Positions 1-6,753 of a stretch of DNA of 24,605 nucleotides are shown piece after piece; position 1 is the first letter of the stretch; every line of letters starts with the position of its first letter. The notes beneath the pieces are model-generated. The model ran no database searches. It was not told the origin of the DNA and worked only from the letters and a program-made list of their open reading frames with translations. Source of the DNA: a virus; the IMG/VR virus record IMGVR_UViG_3300037502_001945, positions 1 through 24,605 of that record. One strand, given 5' to 3'. The position numbers and the translations under genes were made by a program.

Positions 1-228
1 GGCGATATTGTTCAATACACATTTGATAACCCGACAGACTCATTTGTTAGCGAAGCGGGCAAGAAAGTAAGAATCCACCCTATATTTTGGAGTGAGTGGA
101 GAGCAAGTTTCGGGATTGGAAATAAGATTGCAAATACTGATTTGTTTAGATATGTTAGGAATGGGAATACCGTGAAAGTGATTGGCACTATTTGGGCTAA
201 CCCAGAATTGCTGGAGGAATTACGATGA
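1..228 (+). CDS. YopX-like protein, C-terminal part
   Basis: The reading frame is open from the first base, so only the last 75 residues are present. The visible protein ends with the pattern VIGTIWANPELLEELR, preceded by a YVRNGNTVKV-like stretch. This resembles the C-terminus of the YopX family, common in the middle region of Firmicute phages and of unknown biochemical function. Its stop overlaps the start of the next small gene by 4 nt (ATGA), so the two are probably translationally coupled. The family call rests on the C-terminal pattern only. Confidence 0.6.
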   Translation, partial: GDIVQYTFDNPTDSFVSEAGKKVRIHPIFWSEWRASFGIGNKIANTDLFRYVRNGNTVKVIGTIWANPELLEELR

Positions 229-371
229 CCAAAACATACAAAGTAACCTACACCGACTGGAAAAACAGACCAAAGATAGCCTATATCTATGCGAACAGCC
301 TAGAAGAAGCGAAGGAGTCAGCGAAGATTATACAAGGCTTGGAGAAATTAGAGGGAGTGGAAGAGGAATGA
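225..371 (+). CDS. Small phage protein, 48 aa
   Basis: This short gene starts at an ATG inside the stop of the upstream gene (ATGA) and ends in an ATGA overlap with the next start. That tight double coupling is the main evidence that it is real. The ribosome site is a GGAGGAA stretch just before the start. The product begins MTKTYKVTYTDW and contains an NSLEEAKESAK helix, a layout typical of tiny phage middle-region proteins. I do not recognise a family and assign no function. Confidence 0.6.
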   Translation: MTKTYKVTYTDWKNRPKIAYIYANSLEEAKESAKIIQGLEKLEGVEEE

Positions 372-496
372 CTGACAGTGAGAAACTAAAACAAATCCTA
401 GACCTAACCTACAATCTGATATTTACGTCTGTCAATCTGACGGTTAAACAAAAGGAATTAATAGCAGAAATACGAGATTTAGCATCCGAGGAGTGA
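368..496 (+). CDS. Small phage protein, 42 aa
   Basis: The ATG at 368 overlaps the preceding TGA (ATGA) and has a GGAAGAGG ribosome site just upstream. A longer frame opens earlier but lacks a ribosome site and would lie inside the neighbours, so the 42-aa version is preferred. The product is probably a short helical protein (LKQILDLTYNLIF, KQKELIAEIRDL). No family is recognised. It lies 4 nt upstream of the late activator gene and is probably co-transcribed with it. Confidence 0.6.
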   Translation: MTDSEKLKQILDLTYNLIFTSVNLTVKQKELIAEIRDLASEE

Positions 497-500
497 AACC

Positions 501-920
501 ATGCAAGAACTAAGCAAAGCAAAGTTAGCTGATTTAGAAGAAGATTTTAGAAGTTACAAATCTATCCCGAAGAAGATTGCTGAATCATTGATCGCGAGCG
601 AATGGAAACCAGAAGATGAGAACGCATGGATAAAAGGCACGCAGAAGCACACAGAGAAGGCTCTGACGGATTTAATCAAGCGTGAGGATAATAAGTCATA
701 TATTTATTATTCGAAGCTCTATGCGGACATTACACAGGCTTATGAGAGCTTGACAGACGAGTTAAAGCATATTGTTGAGAAGTATATGTGGGGGGATAGT
801 GATTATCTAGGTTGGCAAGAGATAGCCGAGTGTATTCATTGTTCAACAGGGAGTGTATATCGTAAAAGATATAAGATACTGGAAACTTTGGCAAAAAAAC
901 GAGGAATTTTATCAGAATGA
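501..920 (+). CDS. ArpU/RinA-type late transcriptional activator
   Basis: This 139-aa protein has the length and C-terminal layout of the ArpU/RinA/DUF722 group of phage regulators, which switch on structural and lysis genes in Gram-positive phages. The C-terminus (about residues 85-135) contains a sigma-70 region 4-like helix-turn-helix: LGWQEIAECIHCSTGSVYRKR followed by a basic recognition segment. The ATG at 501 follows a GAGGAGTG ribosome site. It is the last gene before a non-coding stretch with a promoter-like sequence at 944-972, the expected target position for such an activator. The fold and context are clear; the exact subfamily is inferred. Confidence 0.8.
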   Translation: MQELSKAKLADLEEDFRSYKSIPKKIAESLIASEWKPEDENAWIKGTQKHTEKALTDLIKREDNKSYIYYSKLYADITQAYESLTDELKHIVEKYMWGDSDYLGWQEIAECIHCSTGSVYRKRYKILETLAKKRGILSE

Positions 921-943
921 GAAAGAAATAGGTATTATTCCGC

Positions 944-972
944 TTGTCAATAGTCCAAAATAGTATTATACA
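944..972 (+). promoter_or_regulatory. Candidate late promoter
   Basis: TTGTCA at 944-949 (5/6 match to the -35 consensus) and TATACA at 967-972 (4/6 match to the -10) are separated by 17 bp. They sit 23 bp after the activator gene and upstream of the whole packaging and structural cluster. The imperfect -10 fits a promoter needing an activator, and the gene just upstream encodes a likely one. Transcription would start near 979. Confidence 0.5.
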
Positions 973-978
973 ATGTCA

Positions 979-1190
979 GCGAAGATTGCGGAAACAATCC
1001 AAGCAAGCTACTATGCATAGTTAAATACGAAGTCGGTGGCATAGCATTAGACTTTGATTGAGAACTGCATGCTAGAGGGATTGGAATAATTTAGAAGTTT
1101 ACAGAAGAGCTTAGACTAGCATGTAGTTTTGAGTTATTTATATTTTCTCCTTTGGGAATCGTCAGAGATGGCGGTTCTTTTTATTTTACA
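979..1190 (+). ncRNA. Candidate structured leader RNA or small RNA (gene-free region)
   Basis: The stretch between the activator and the next gene (921-1208) has no credible open frame. It contains a long imperfect-free helix: 1061-1075 pairs with 1116-1130 over 15 bp with two G-U pairs and a 40-nt loop. An intrinsic terminator follows at 1156-1189. Together with the promoter at 944-972 these bound a transcript of about 205 nt. It could be a free small RNA, or a leader whose terminator must be read through to express the late genes. No known RNA family was recognised. Confidence 0.45.
1156..1189 (+). terminator. Intrinsic terminator in the late leader
   Basis: GAATCGTC (1156-1163) pairs fully with GGCGGTTC (1170-1177), with two G-U pairs and a 6-nt loop. 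A T-rich tract (1178-1187) follows. It lies 20 bp before the next gene's start, so it would block transcription of the late operon from upstream unless read through. Confidence 0.7.
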
Positions 1191-1208
1191 TAGAAAGAGG
1201 TGCGAGCC

Positions 1209-1493
1209 ATGGATGAATTACTAACCACCATGAAACAATTACAGAACGAGAAAGACGTCGATAAGATTGGTGAATTATTTCTGACGATGATTTCATTGTA
1301 TGGATTAACGACAGATGAAGTATGTGCGATTAGTTATTATCTGATTGATCATACGCTGCAGACACCAGTCAATAAAAACTTATTGCGTGATGAATTTAAT
1401 ATAGATGTCAATCAATTAGGAATCGATGGGAAGTTTGCGGTAGCCAAAGCAATGATTGCTACCTATGTTGAGAAGGTGCGTAAAGATGCCTAG
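1209..1493 (+). CDS. Hypothetical phage protein upstream of HNH, 94 aa
   Basis: The ATG at 1209 is chosen because an AAAGAGG ribosome site lies 8 nt upstream. An in-frame GTG at 1200 would lie inside that ribosome site. The product is predicted to be mostly helical and mildly acidic, beginning MDELLTTMKQLQNEK, with no signal peptide or membrane segment. It overlaps the HNH gene by 8 nt and is presumably co-expressed with it. Small proteins of this size are common here in packaging clusters, but I recognise no family. Confidence 0.75.
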   Translation: MDELLTTMKQLQNEKDVDKIGELFLTMISLYGLTTDEVCAISYYLIDHTLQTPVNKNLLRDEFNIDVNQLGIDGKFAVAKAMIATYVEKVRKDA

Positions 1494-1830
1494 GCCACAG
1501 AAACTCACCTTCATGAATGGAAAGCGTGTCCTGATGGATTATGCGACACGTAAGGACGAGTACCACAATTACAATAAAGATAGATGGCGATTCCAGAAAG
1601 AGTTGAAACAATTCTACAACTCAAAAGCTTGGAGGGATTTAAGTAAGTTGGTATTGAATGAGCATTACTATGTGTGTGTAGAGTGTGGAAAAGATGCAAC
1701 GTTAGCTGACCATATCGTTCCTGTTCGTGTTGATTGGTCTTTGAGGTTGGATAAAAATAACATTCAACCATTGTGCGACAGTTGTCATGCAATCAAAACA
1801 AGAAAAGAAAGAGAAATATATAATAATTAA
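1486..1830 (+). CDS. HNH endonuclease of the packaging module
   Basis: This 114-aa protein has a compact HNH nuclease. The zinc-binding pairs are CVEC (residues 64-67) and CDSC (97-100). The catalytic D75-H76 lies in ADHIVPV, and N92 precedes the last histidine region (CDSCHAIK). The ATG at 1486 has an AAGGTG site 7 nt upstream; the in-frame ATG at 1456 lies deep in the preceding gene. HNH proteins encoded beside terminase and portal genes are known partners of the terminase in cohesive-end cleavage (the HK97 gp74 group). The position right before terS and terL supports that packaging role rather than homing. Confidence 0.9.
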   Translation: MPRPQKLTFMNGKRVLMDYATRKDEYHNYNKDRWRFQKELKQFYNSKAWRDLSKLVLNEHYYVCVECGKDATLADHIVPVRVDWSLRLDKNNIQPLCDSCHAIKTRKEREIYNN

Positions 1831-1840
1831 AGTGGTTTTA

Positions 1841-1921
1841 AAGTGGGGATTTTTCTCGTATATGGGTCAAAAGTGGGGAATAGACCCCCTATTTTATGGA
1901 AACGGGGTAGGTAAGTGGGGA
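1841..1921 (+). repeat. Three AAGTGGGGA direct repeats; candidate cos/terminase site
   Basis: The 9-mer AAGTGGGGA occurs exactly at 1841-1849, 1871-1879 and 1913-1921 in the 156-bp gap between HNH and terS. ACCCC (from 1884) and GGGGT (near 1905) also form an inverted pair between copies 2 and 3. Iterated G-rich motifs beside terS in an HNH-containing phage fit small-terminase binding sites or a cos region. This is inferred from position and repetition only. Confidence 0.45.
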
Positions 1922-1986
1922 TTAAAAAGAACGCGCCCTCTTCCGTGACCAAAATTCCCTTTTCGAAAAACAAGGAGGTGATTAGA

Positions 1987-2451
1987 TTGGCTAAAAAACT
2001 AACGATGTTGCATAACAATAAAAAACATTTTACCAAAGATGAAATAGAGGATAGGAAAGCGGCTGAAATGCTTGCTGGTGATGGACTTGTTGAGCTTCAA
2101 GTTAGCGCTCCTAATCATATGAACTCCATTGCTAAACAAGAGTACAAGCGAGTCATTAATGATTTGCAAAAGTTACCAGTCAGAAACTTGGATAGAGCCA
2201 TCCTTGAGAATTATTGCCTATGGTATTCAATTTTTAAGGAAACAAGTAAAAAGATAACAGAACAAGGAAGTATTGTTGGCGATGAAGAAAGTGGATATAC
2301 CGAAAATCCATTGATTAGAACTTTAGAAAAAGCAACGAAAAATATTAAATCTACTGCTAGCGATTTAGGTTTGACTGTCGATAGTCGCATGAAACTATAT
2401 CTTCCAAAGAAAGAAGAAAAGAAAGAAACCATGTTTGATAAATTTGGTTAG
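1987..2451 (+). CDS. terS: Terminase small subunit, P27 family
   Basis: The small terminase recognises phage DNA and delivers it to the large subunit. The frame is open from 1915, but TTG at 1987 is the likely start, since a perfect AAGGAGG lies 7 nt upstream. That gives 154 aa, normal for the P27-like group. The body contains the helical NHMNSIAKQEYKRVINDLQKL segment and a C-terminal SDLGLTVDSRMKLYLPK pattern, both characteristic of P27-like small terminases. It ends 14 nt before the large subunit start. The upstream GTG at 1915 overlaps the third AAGTGGGGA repeat and has no good ribosome site, so I rejected it. Confidence 0.88.
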   Translation: MAKKLTMLHNNKKHFTKDEIEDRKAAEMLAGDGLVELQVSAPNHMNSIAKQEYKRVINDLQKLPVRNLDRAILENYCLWYSIFKETSKKITEQGSIVGDEESGYTENPLIRTLEKATKNIKSTASDLGLTVDSRMKLYLPKKEEKKETMFDKFG

Positions 2452-2465
2452 AAAGGGTGGTTGAA

Positions 2466-4166
2466 ATGGATGATACAACTAAATATGCCAAACGAGTTAT
2501 CTCTGGCGAAATATTAGCTTGTAAATCCGTTCAACAGGCTTGCAAACGACACCTAGACGATTTAGAGAATCAAACAGAATATGTGTGGGATTTTAGCTAC
2601 GCATCTAAAGTGATTGAGTTCATGGAGATGTTGCCCGATGTGAAAACTGGCAAAAGTTATCCGTTAGCTGACTTTCAAAAGTTTATCGTGGGTAGTCTGT
2701 ACGGATGGCGTAGAAAAGACAATCTCGAATGGCGAAGATTTACGAGAGCGTTCATTAGTTTAGCTAGGAAAAATGGAAAAACAATTTTAATTGCTGGCAT
2801 TTTATTGTACGAGTTTTTATTCGGTAAGGACCCAGCAATGAGTCGACAATTGTTTTGCACGGCAAACGATCGCAAACAATCGAAGATAGCTTTCGATATG
2901 GCGAGAAAACAATTAGATGCCTTGCGTGCGAAATTTCCAGAAATCAGAAAAGCATCAAAGAAAACTCGTGATGAATTGAAAAATTTAAAAGATGAATCGT
3001 ATATCACGTATCTATCTCGTGAAACTGGTGCAATTGATGGATTCGAGCCTTATGTAGGCGTATTTGACGAGTACGGAGCGAGTAAAACAACTGAAATGAT
3101 GGAATTGATTGAATCTGGTCAAGGTCAGCTCCACAACCCTCTCGTCTTAATTATATCTACGGCAAACTTTAATCTTAATGCGCCAATGTTTACGATTGAA
3201 TATCCTCGTTGTAAAAAAATACTATCTGGCGAATTAAAAGATGAACAATACTTTGGATTTATCGCTGAACAAGATAGTGTGGAAGAAATAGAAGATGAAA
3301 CTATGTGGTTAAAAAGCAACCCAATCCTTTGCGTTGAATCGTTGAAAGAAACGGTTACGGATTATTTGCGAAAACGTTGGAAAACGGCAAAGGAAACCGG
3401 CCAAACAATTAAAGTCCTAGTCAAAAACTTCAATCTCTGGACCCAAGGTAGCGAAGATAGCTACATGGATATCAATGATTGGAATAATGCCATTATCGAA
3501 GAACAAGATATTCGTGGTAGAAAGGCTTGGATTGGTGTCGATGTTGGTCGAACGAGTGATTTATTTAGTATTTCATGGGCGGTCCAAATGGATGGCTATT
3601 TTTATGTTGATTCGTTTAGTTTCGTCGCCACAAAGTATGGACTCGATACGAAAGAAAAACGTGATGGCGTGAATTACCGTTACTTGGAATCGAAGGGTGA
3701 ATGTAAAATCACTGAATTAGAAAGTGGTGTCATTGACTACGATGAAGTTTATGAATGGTTGGATGAATTTATCTACACGCACGAATTAGAAGTCCAATGT
3801 ATTGCGTATGATCCACACCAATATGGTCACATTCTAACATCAGTCGAGAAAAACCATCCTGAATGGCCGCAAGTTGAAATCCGTCAAGGAACACTCACGT
3901 TAAATATGCCAACGAAGCAATTTCGTGATGATGTGAAAGATTTGAAAGTCCGCCACAGTGGAAATGAATTGCTAACCGCTGCAATCAATAATGCAATCAC
4001 TAAAGTTGATAATAACGGTATGAGGATTGATAAGAATAAGAATAGTAATAAGATTGACCCCGTAGATGCCCTGTTAGATGCATACGCGATGTGTTACTTA
4101 GAATTTTCAAGCGGTGGATTTTGGACGGATGATAAAATTCTCAATGATTTAGAATTTGGATTTTAG
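2466..4166 (+). CDS. terL: Terminase large subunit
   Basis: This is the packaging motor ATPase and nuclease, 566 aa from the ATG at 2466 (ribosome site GAAAGGG; a GTG at 2457 is too close to that site). The N-terminal ATPase has a Walker A-like SLARKNGKT (residues 98-106) and a Walker B ending VFDEYG (D201-E202). The C-terminal RNase H-like nuclease shows GVDVGRTSD (near residue 359), IAYDPHQYG, and DPVDALLDAYA near residue 534. Domain order and length match the Terminase_1 family of HK97-like, usually cos-type, siphophages. No frameshift or missing motif is seen. Confidence 0.96.
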   Translation: MDDTTKYAKRVISGEILACKSVQQACKRHLDDLENQTEYVWDFSYASKVIEFMEMLPDVKTGKSYPLADFQKFIVGSLYGWRRKDNLEWRRFTRAFISLARKNGKTILIAGILLYEFLFGKDPAMSRQLFCTANDRKQSKIAFDMARKQLDALRAKFPEIRKASKKTRDELKNLKDESYITYLSRETGAIDGFEPYVGVFDEYGASKTTEMMELIESGQGQLHNPLVLIISTANFNLNAPMFTIEYPRCKKILSGELKDEQYFGFIAEQDSVEEIEDETMWLKSNPILCVESLKETVTDYLRKRWKTAKETGQTIKVLVKNFNLWTQGSEDSYMDINDWNNAIIEEQDIRGRKAWIGVDVGRTSDLFSISWAVQMDGYFYVDSFSFVATKYGLDTKEKRDGVNYRYLESKGECKITELESGVIDYDEVYEWLDEFIYTHELEVQCIAYDPHQYGHILTSVEKNHPEWPQVEIRQGTLTLNMPTKQFRDDVKDLKVRHSGNELLTAAINNAITKVDNNGMRIDKNKNSNKIDPVDALLDAYAMCYLEFSSGGFWTDDKILNDLEFGF

Positions 4167-4183
4167 AAAGGGATGAGTAGTTG

Positions 4184-4453
4184 ATGTACAGACCGAGATA
4201 TCTTAAACGTAAAAAATCGAGTGACGATAATTTATTAGAAATAACCCTCAAAGATTTTGAATCCGTCCCAGTGGTTCACTATAAAGGCAAACGTATCTTT
4301 AAAAAAGGTTTTGTAGGTATCGATTATAAGTGGCAAACCAAACAAGGATACGACCTGGGAAAACACATGATTGAAATATATGGGTATGATTTGGACGGGC
4401 GCAATGGATATCCCGTCAAAGATTTGATTAAAAAGGAACGTGGATGCCAATGA
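4184..4453 (+). CDS. Hypothetical protein between terminase and portal, 89 aa
   Basis: This basic protein begins MYRPRYLKRKKSS. It has no membrane segment and is probably beta-rich in its middle (VVHYKGKRIFKKGFVGIDYKW). The ATG at 4184 is preceded by GAAAGGGATG; an adjacent in-frame TTG at 4181 is also possible. It overlaps the next gene by 10 nt, supporting coupled expression. I do not recognise the family. The region between terL and portal often holds small accessory proteins in Lactobacillales phages. Confidence 0.75.
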   Translation: MYRPRYLKRKKSSDDNLLEITLKDFESVPVVHYKGKRIFKKGFVGIDYKWQTKQGYDLGKHMIEIYGYDLDGRNGYPVKDLIKKERGCQ

Positions 4454-4623
4454 TTAATAAATTTCTTAAATTATTATTTTTAAACATCCACACGATACTA
4501 TTATTTGTCGGTATAGCTTTCATAAGCATATCGGCTTTTTTGTATTCTCAAATTGTCGGATTCTTGGTTTTAGGTGTCGCTTGCTTGATTGTTAGTTACT
4601 TGATTAATGAGGGAAGAGGTTGA
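4444..4623 (+). CDS. Small membrane protein, DUF1056-like
   Basis: This 59-aa protein has two hydrophobic segments, at about residues 15-34 (ILLFVGIAFISISAFL) and 38-54 (VGFLVLGVACLIVSYLI), and short charged ends. That matches the DUF1056 type of phage membrane protein found just before the portal gene in Firmicute phages; its role is unknown. The ATG at 4444 is preceded by AAGGAACG and lies within the end of the upstream gene. An in-frame ATG at 4450 is an alternative. Confidence 0.75.
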   Translation: MPMINKFLKLLFLNIHTILLFVGIAFISISAFLYSQIVGFLVLGVACLIVSYLINEGRG

Positions 4624-4628
4624 TTTCT

Positions 4629-4796
4629 ATGTTTAAAGGAACTGGAAAACCGTTGCCGCTGAATCACTTGTTACTAATGTTATACCACGCAGGACAGAAA
4701 CTGAAGAAACCACCAGACACTAAACCAATTGACAATATTAAACACTTGCATGACTGGCAAGTTGATGTGTGGGAGAGTATGAAGTCAGAAAGGTAG
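4629..4796 (+). CDS. Small phage protein, 55 aa
   Basis: This short gene starts 5 nt after the preceding stop and uses an AGAGG ribosome site. The product begins MFKGTGKPLPLNH and ends with DWQVDVWESMKSER. It is soluble and basic in the middle (GQKLKKPPD). The tight spacing and good ribosome site support translation. I recognise no family and assign no function. Confidence 0.6.
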   Translation: MFKGTGKPLPLNHLLLMLYHAGQKLKKPPDTKPIDNIKHLHDWQVDVWESMKSER

Positions 4797-4832
4797 CGTG
4801 GTCTAATATCTCGTGGCTACTGCGTTAAGTGG

Positions 4833-4861
4833 TTTCTAGTAATTTCTAGTAGTTTCTAGTA
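4833..4861 (+). repeat. Three tandem TTTCTAGTA units with 10-bp period
   Basis: TTTCTAGTA occurs at 4833-4841, 4843-4851 and 4853-4861, separated by single bases, so the period is exactly 10 bp. It sits in the 90-bp gap just upstream of the portal ribosome site. One repeat per helical turn suggests protein binding, but the units also supply TAG and TAA stops in several frames. Function unknown. Confidence 0.75.
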
Positions 4862-4886
4862 ACGAATCAAGAAAGGAGGTGAATAT

Positions 4887-6116
4887 ATGCCCTATTTTCA
4901 ACCTTTAGGTACTACGACTCAAATGATTCACGAACTCATTTACGATGACAATTCAAGACCATCGTACACTGGAATTAAAGCGTTAAAGAATTCCGATGTT
5001 TTAACTGCCGTTACAATCGTTGCTGGTGATATTGCCCGATTCCCTATCGTGAAAAAGGATGCCGATGGAAATATCGTGCAAGATGAACGCATGAATTATT
5101 TGATGAATATTAAATCTGCTGATAAAGTATCGGCTCGAAATTGGAAATTCGCAATGGCAGTCAATGCCATATTGTGCGGGAATAGTTACTCACGTATCTT
5201 ACGTGACCCAGTAACGAATGAACCGCTTGAATATGAATTTTATCCACCGTCAGCCGTGATGATTAATTCGGACGATAATTTCGATACGTATTACTATCTG
5301 TTTTTTCCACCTAGTGGAAAACAACAAATCAGATGCGACCCAGACGATGTGATTCACTGGAAATTCTTCACCACCGATACACTGCATGGTCGTTCACCTC
5401 TGTTATCACTAGGAAATGAAATCGATTTGCAAAATTCGGGTATCAATACCTTATTGAAATTCTTCCGTGATGGCTTTAGTAGTGGGATTTTGAAATTAAA
5501 AGGTGCGCAGTTATCGGGCGATGCACGAAAAAAAGCTCGTAGTGAATTTGAGAAATCTCGTGAAGGCTCAACTGGTGGAAGCCCAATCGTATTAGATTCA
5601 ACGATGGAATACACACCACTGGAAGTTGATACGAACGTTTTGGGATTAATTAATTCTAATAACTACTCTACCGCTCAAATTGCTAAATGCTTGCGTGTAC
5701 CAGCACATAAATTAGCCGTGACGAATCCGAACCAGTCAGTGAAACAATTGAATGAAGATTATATTTTAAATGATTTACCTTATTACTTTGGTTCGATCAC
5801 TGCTGAACATCAATTGAAGAATTTTGATGATGAACAACGGCATCTATACACATTGGAATTTGATACACGTTCAGTGACAGGTCGTAATGTGGAAGAAATT
5901 CGTAAATTAGTCGATGGTGGTTTGATTAGTAAGAACGAAGGTCGAGTGGAACTAGGTAAAATTAAACTGGATGACCCGAATATGGATAGAATCCAAGTGA
6001 GTTTAAACTATGTTCCGTTAGATAAGCAAGATGAGTACCAAGCGAACAACAAGCAACGTAAAGGGGGTGATGAAAAATATGAAGAAGGAAATTCGTCAAC
6101 GGACAACGACGATTGA
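4887..6116 (+). CDS. Portal protein, HK97 type
   Basis: The portal forms the dodecameric ring through which DNA enters and leaves the capsid. The 409-aa product has family features: SDVLTAVTIVAGDIARFPI near residues 36-54, AILCGNSYSRILRD, a FFTTDTLHGRSPL segment, and SGILKLKG followed by FEKSREGSTGG. The C-terminal clip and wing region contains LRVPAHKL. The start at 4887 has an ideal AAAGGAGGTG site. The acidic, Asn/Ser-rich tail (residues 388-409) overlaps the protease gene by 38 nt, the usual portal-protease coupling in HK97-like phages. Confidence 0.95.
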   Translation: MPYFQPLGTTTQMIHELIYDDNSRPSYTGIKALKNSDVLTAVTIVAGDIARFPIVKKDADGNIVQDERMNYLMNIKSADKVSARNWKFAMAVNAILCGNSYSRILRDPVTNEPLEYEFYPPSAVMINSDDNFDTYYYLFFPPSGKQQIRCDPDDVIHWKFFTTDTLHGRSPLLSLGNEIDLQNSGINTLLKFFRDGFSSGILKLKGAQLSGDARKKARSEFEKSREGSTGGSPIVLDSTMEYTPLEVDTNVLGLINSNNYSTAQIAKCLRVPAHKLAVTNPNQSVKQLNEDYILNDLPYYFGSITAEHQLKNFDDEQRHLYTLEFDTRSVTGRNVEEIRKLVDGGLISKNEGRVELGKIKLDDPNMDRIQVSLNYVPLDKQDEYQANNKQRKGGDEKYEEGNSSTDNDD

Positions 6117-6693
6117 GCTTAGAACCTTGGATAATGACCAAGAAGTCATTGAGGGGTACGCATTAAAATTTGATCGTTGGTCAGATACGTTAGGTTGGTT
6201 ATATCCGTTTCGTGAAAAATTAGAACCAGGATGTTTAGAAGAAACTGACATGGATAATGTCGTGGCTTTATTTAACCACAATCAATCAGATATTCTTGGT
6301 CGAACTGGTGCGAATGTTACATTGGACGTTGATAATATCGGTTTAAAATTCCGAATCAATCCAACAGACACGACATTATCTCGTGATTTAATCGCCAATA
6401 TTCGTGCGGGAGTGATTAACCAATGCTCTTTCGCCTTCACTGTTCCAAATGAAGATGGCGCAGAAGAATGGCGTGAGAACGAAGAAACAGGCATTTATGA
6501 GCGGTATATCCATAAGATTGACCGCCTTTACGATGTTTCTGTCGTTACGACACCAGCTTATCCCGATACGGAAGCAGTCGTTGGTGCTAGAAGTCAAGAA
6601 TTGGTGGATGAACTAAGAAGTCATCCGAAAAAACAAGAAATTCGTCAAATGTTAGATGAATTGGAAATCGAAGAAATACTAAATAGCTTATAA
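6079..6693 (+). CDS. Prohead protease, HK97 family
   Basis: This serine protease cleaves the capsid scaffold domain during prohead maturation. The frame is open from further upstream, but ATG 6079 is favoured: a GGGGGTGAT site precedes it, whereas ATG 6070 lies too close to that site. The 204-aa product has EGYALKFDRWSD near the start, the catalytic histidine in LFNHNQ (H67) and the serine in QCSFAFTV (S117). A TTPAYPDTEA motif near residue 153 is also typical. It lies directly between portal and major capsid, as expected. Confidence 0.93.
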   Translation: MKKEIRQRTTTIELRTLDNDQEVIEGYALKFDRWSDTLGWLYPFREKLEPGCLEETDMDNVVALFNHNQSDILGRTGANVTLDVDNIGLKFRINPTDTTLSRDLIANIRAGVINQCSFAFTVPNEDGAEEWRENEETGIYERYIHKIDRLYDVSVVTTPAYPDTEAVVGARSQELVDELRSHPKKQEIRQMLDELEIEEILNSL

Positions 6694-6697
6694 AACA

Positions 6698-6727
6698 AGT
6701 CATTCCGCAACGGTATGGCTATTTTTT
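6698..6727 (+). terminator. Terminator-like hairpin before the capsid gene
   Basis: AGTCATTCCG (6698-6707) pairs with CGGTATGGCT (6711-6720) around a CAA loop, with one mismatch and one G-U pair. ATTTTTT follows. It lies between the protease stop and the capsid ribosome site. No promoter is visible after it, so it probably acts as a partial attenuator or must be read through. Confidence 0.6.
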
Positions 6728-6753
6728 ATGCGTAAAAACAAGGAGGAAACCAA

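Noticed and set aside
973-1020. 15-codon frame starting ATGTCAGCG in the leader region
   Set aside because: Its ATG overlaps the candidate -10 and precedes the predicted start of transcription, and it has no ribosome site.
1486-1830. HNH gene as a homing endonuclease in an inserted element
   Set aside because: It overlaps its neighbour, sits directly before terS/terL as in many HNH packaging modules, and no intron structure surrounds it.
3475-3672. 65-codon + strand frame inside terL
   Set aside because: It lies wholly within the terminase nuclease domain in another frame and lacks a ribosome site.
4833-4861. CRISPR array or transposon end
   Set aside because: Units are only 9-10 bp with single-base spacers; there are no spacers of CRISPR length and no transposase or flanking inverted repeats.
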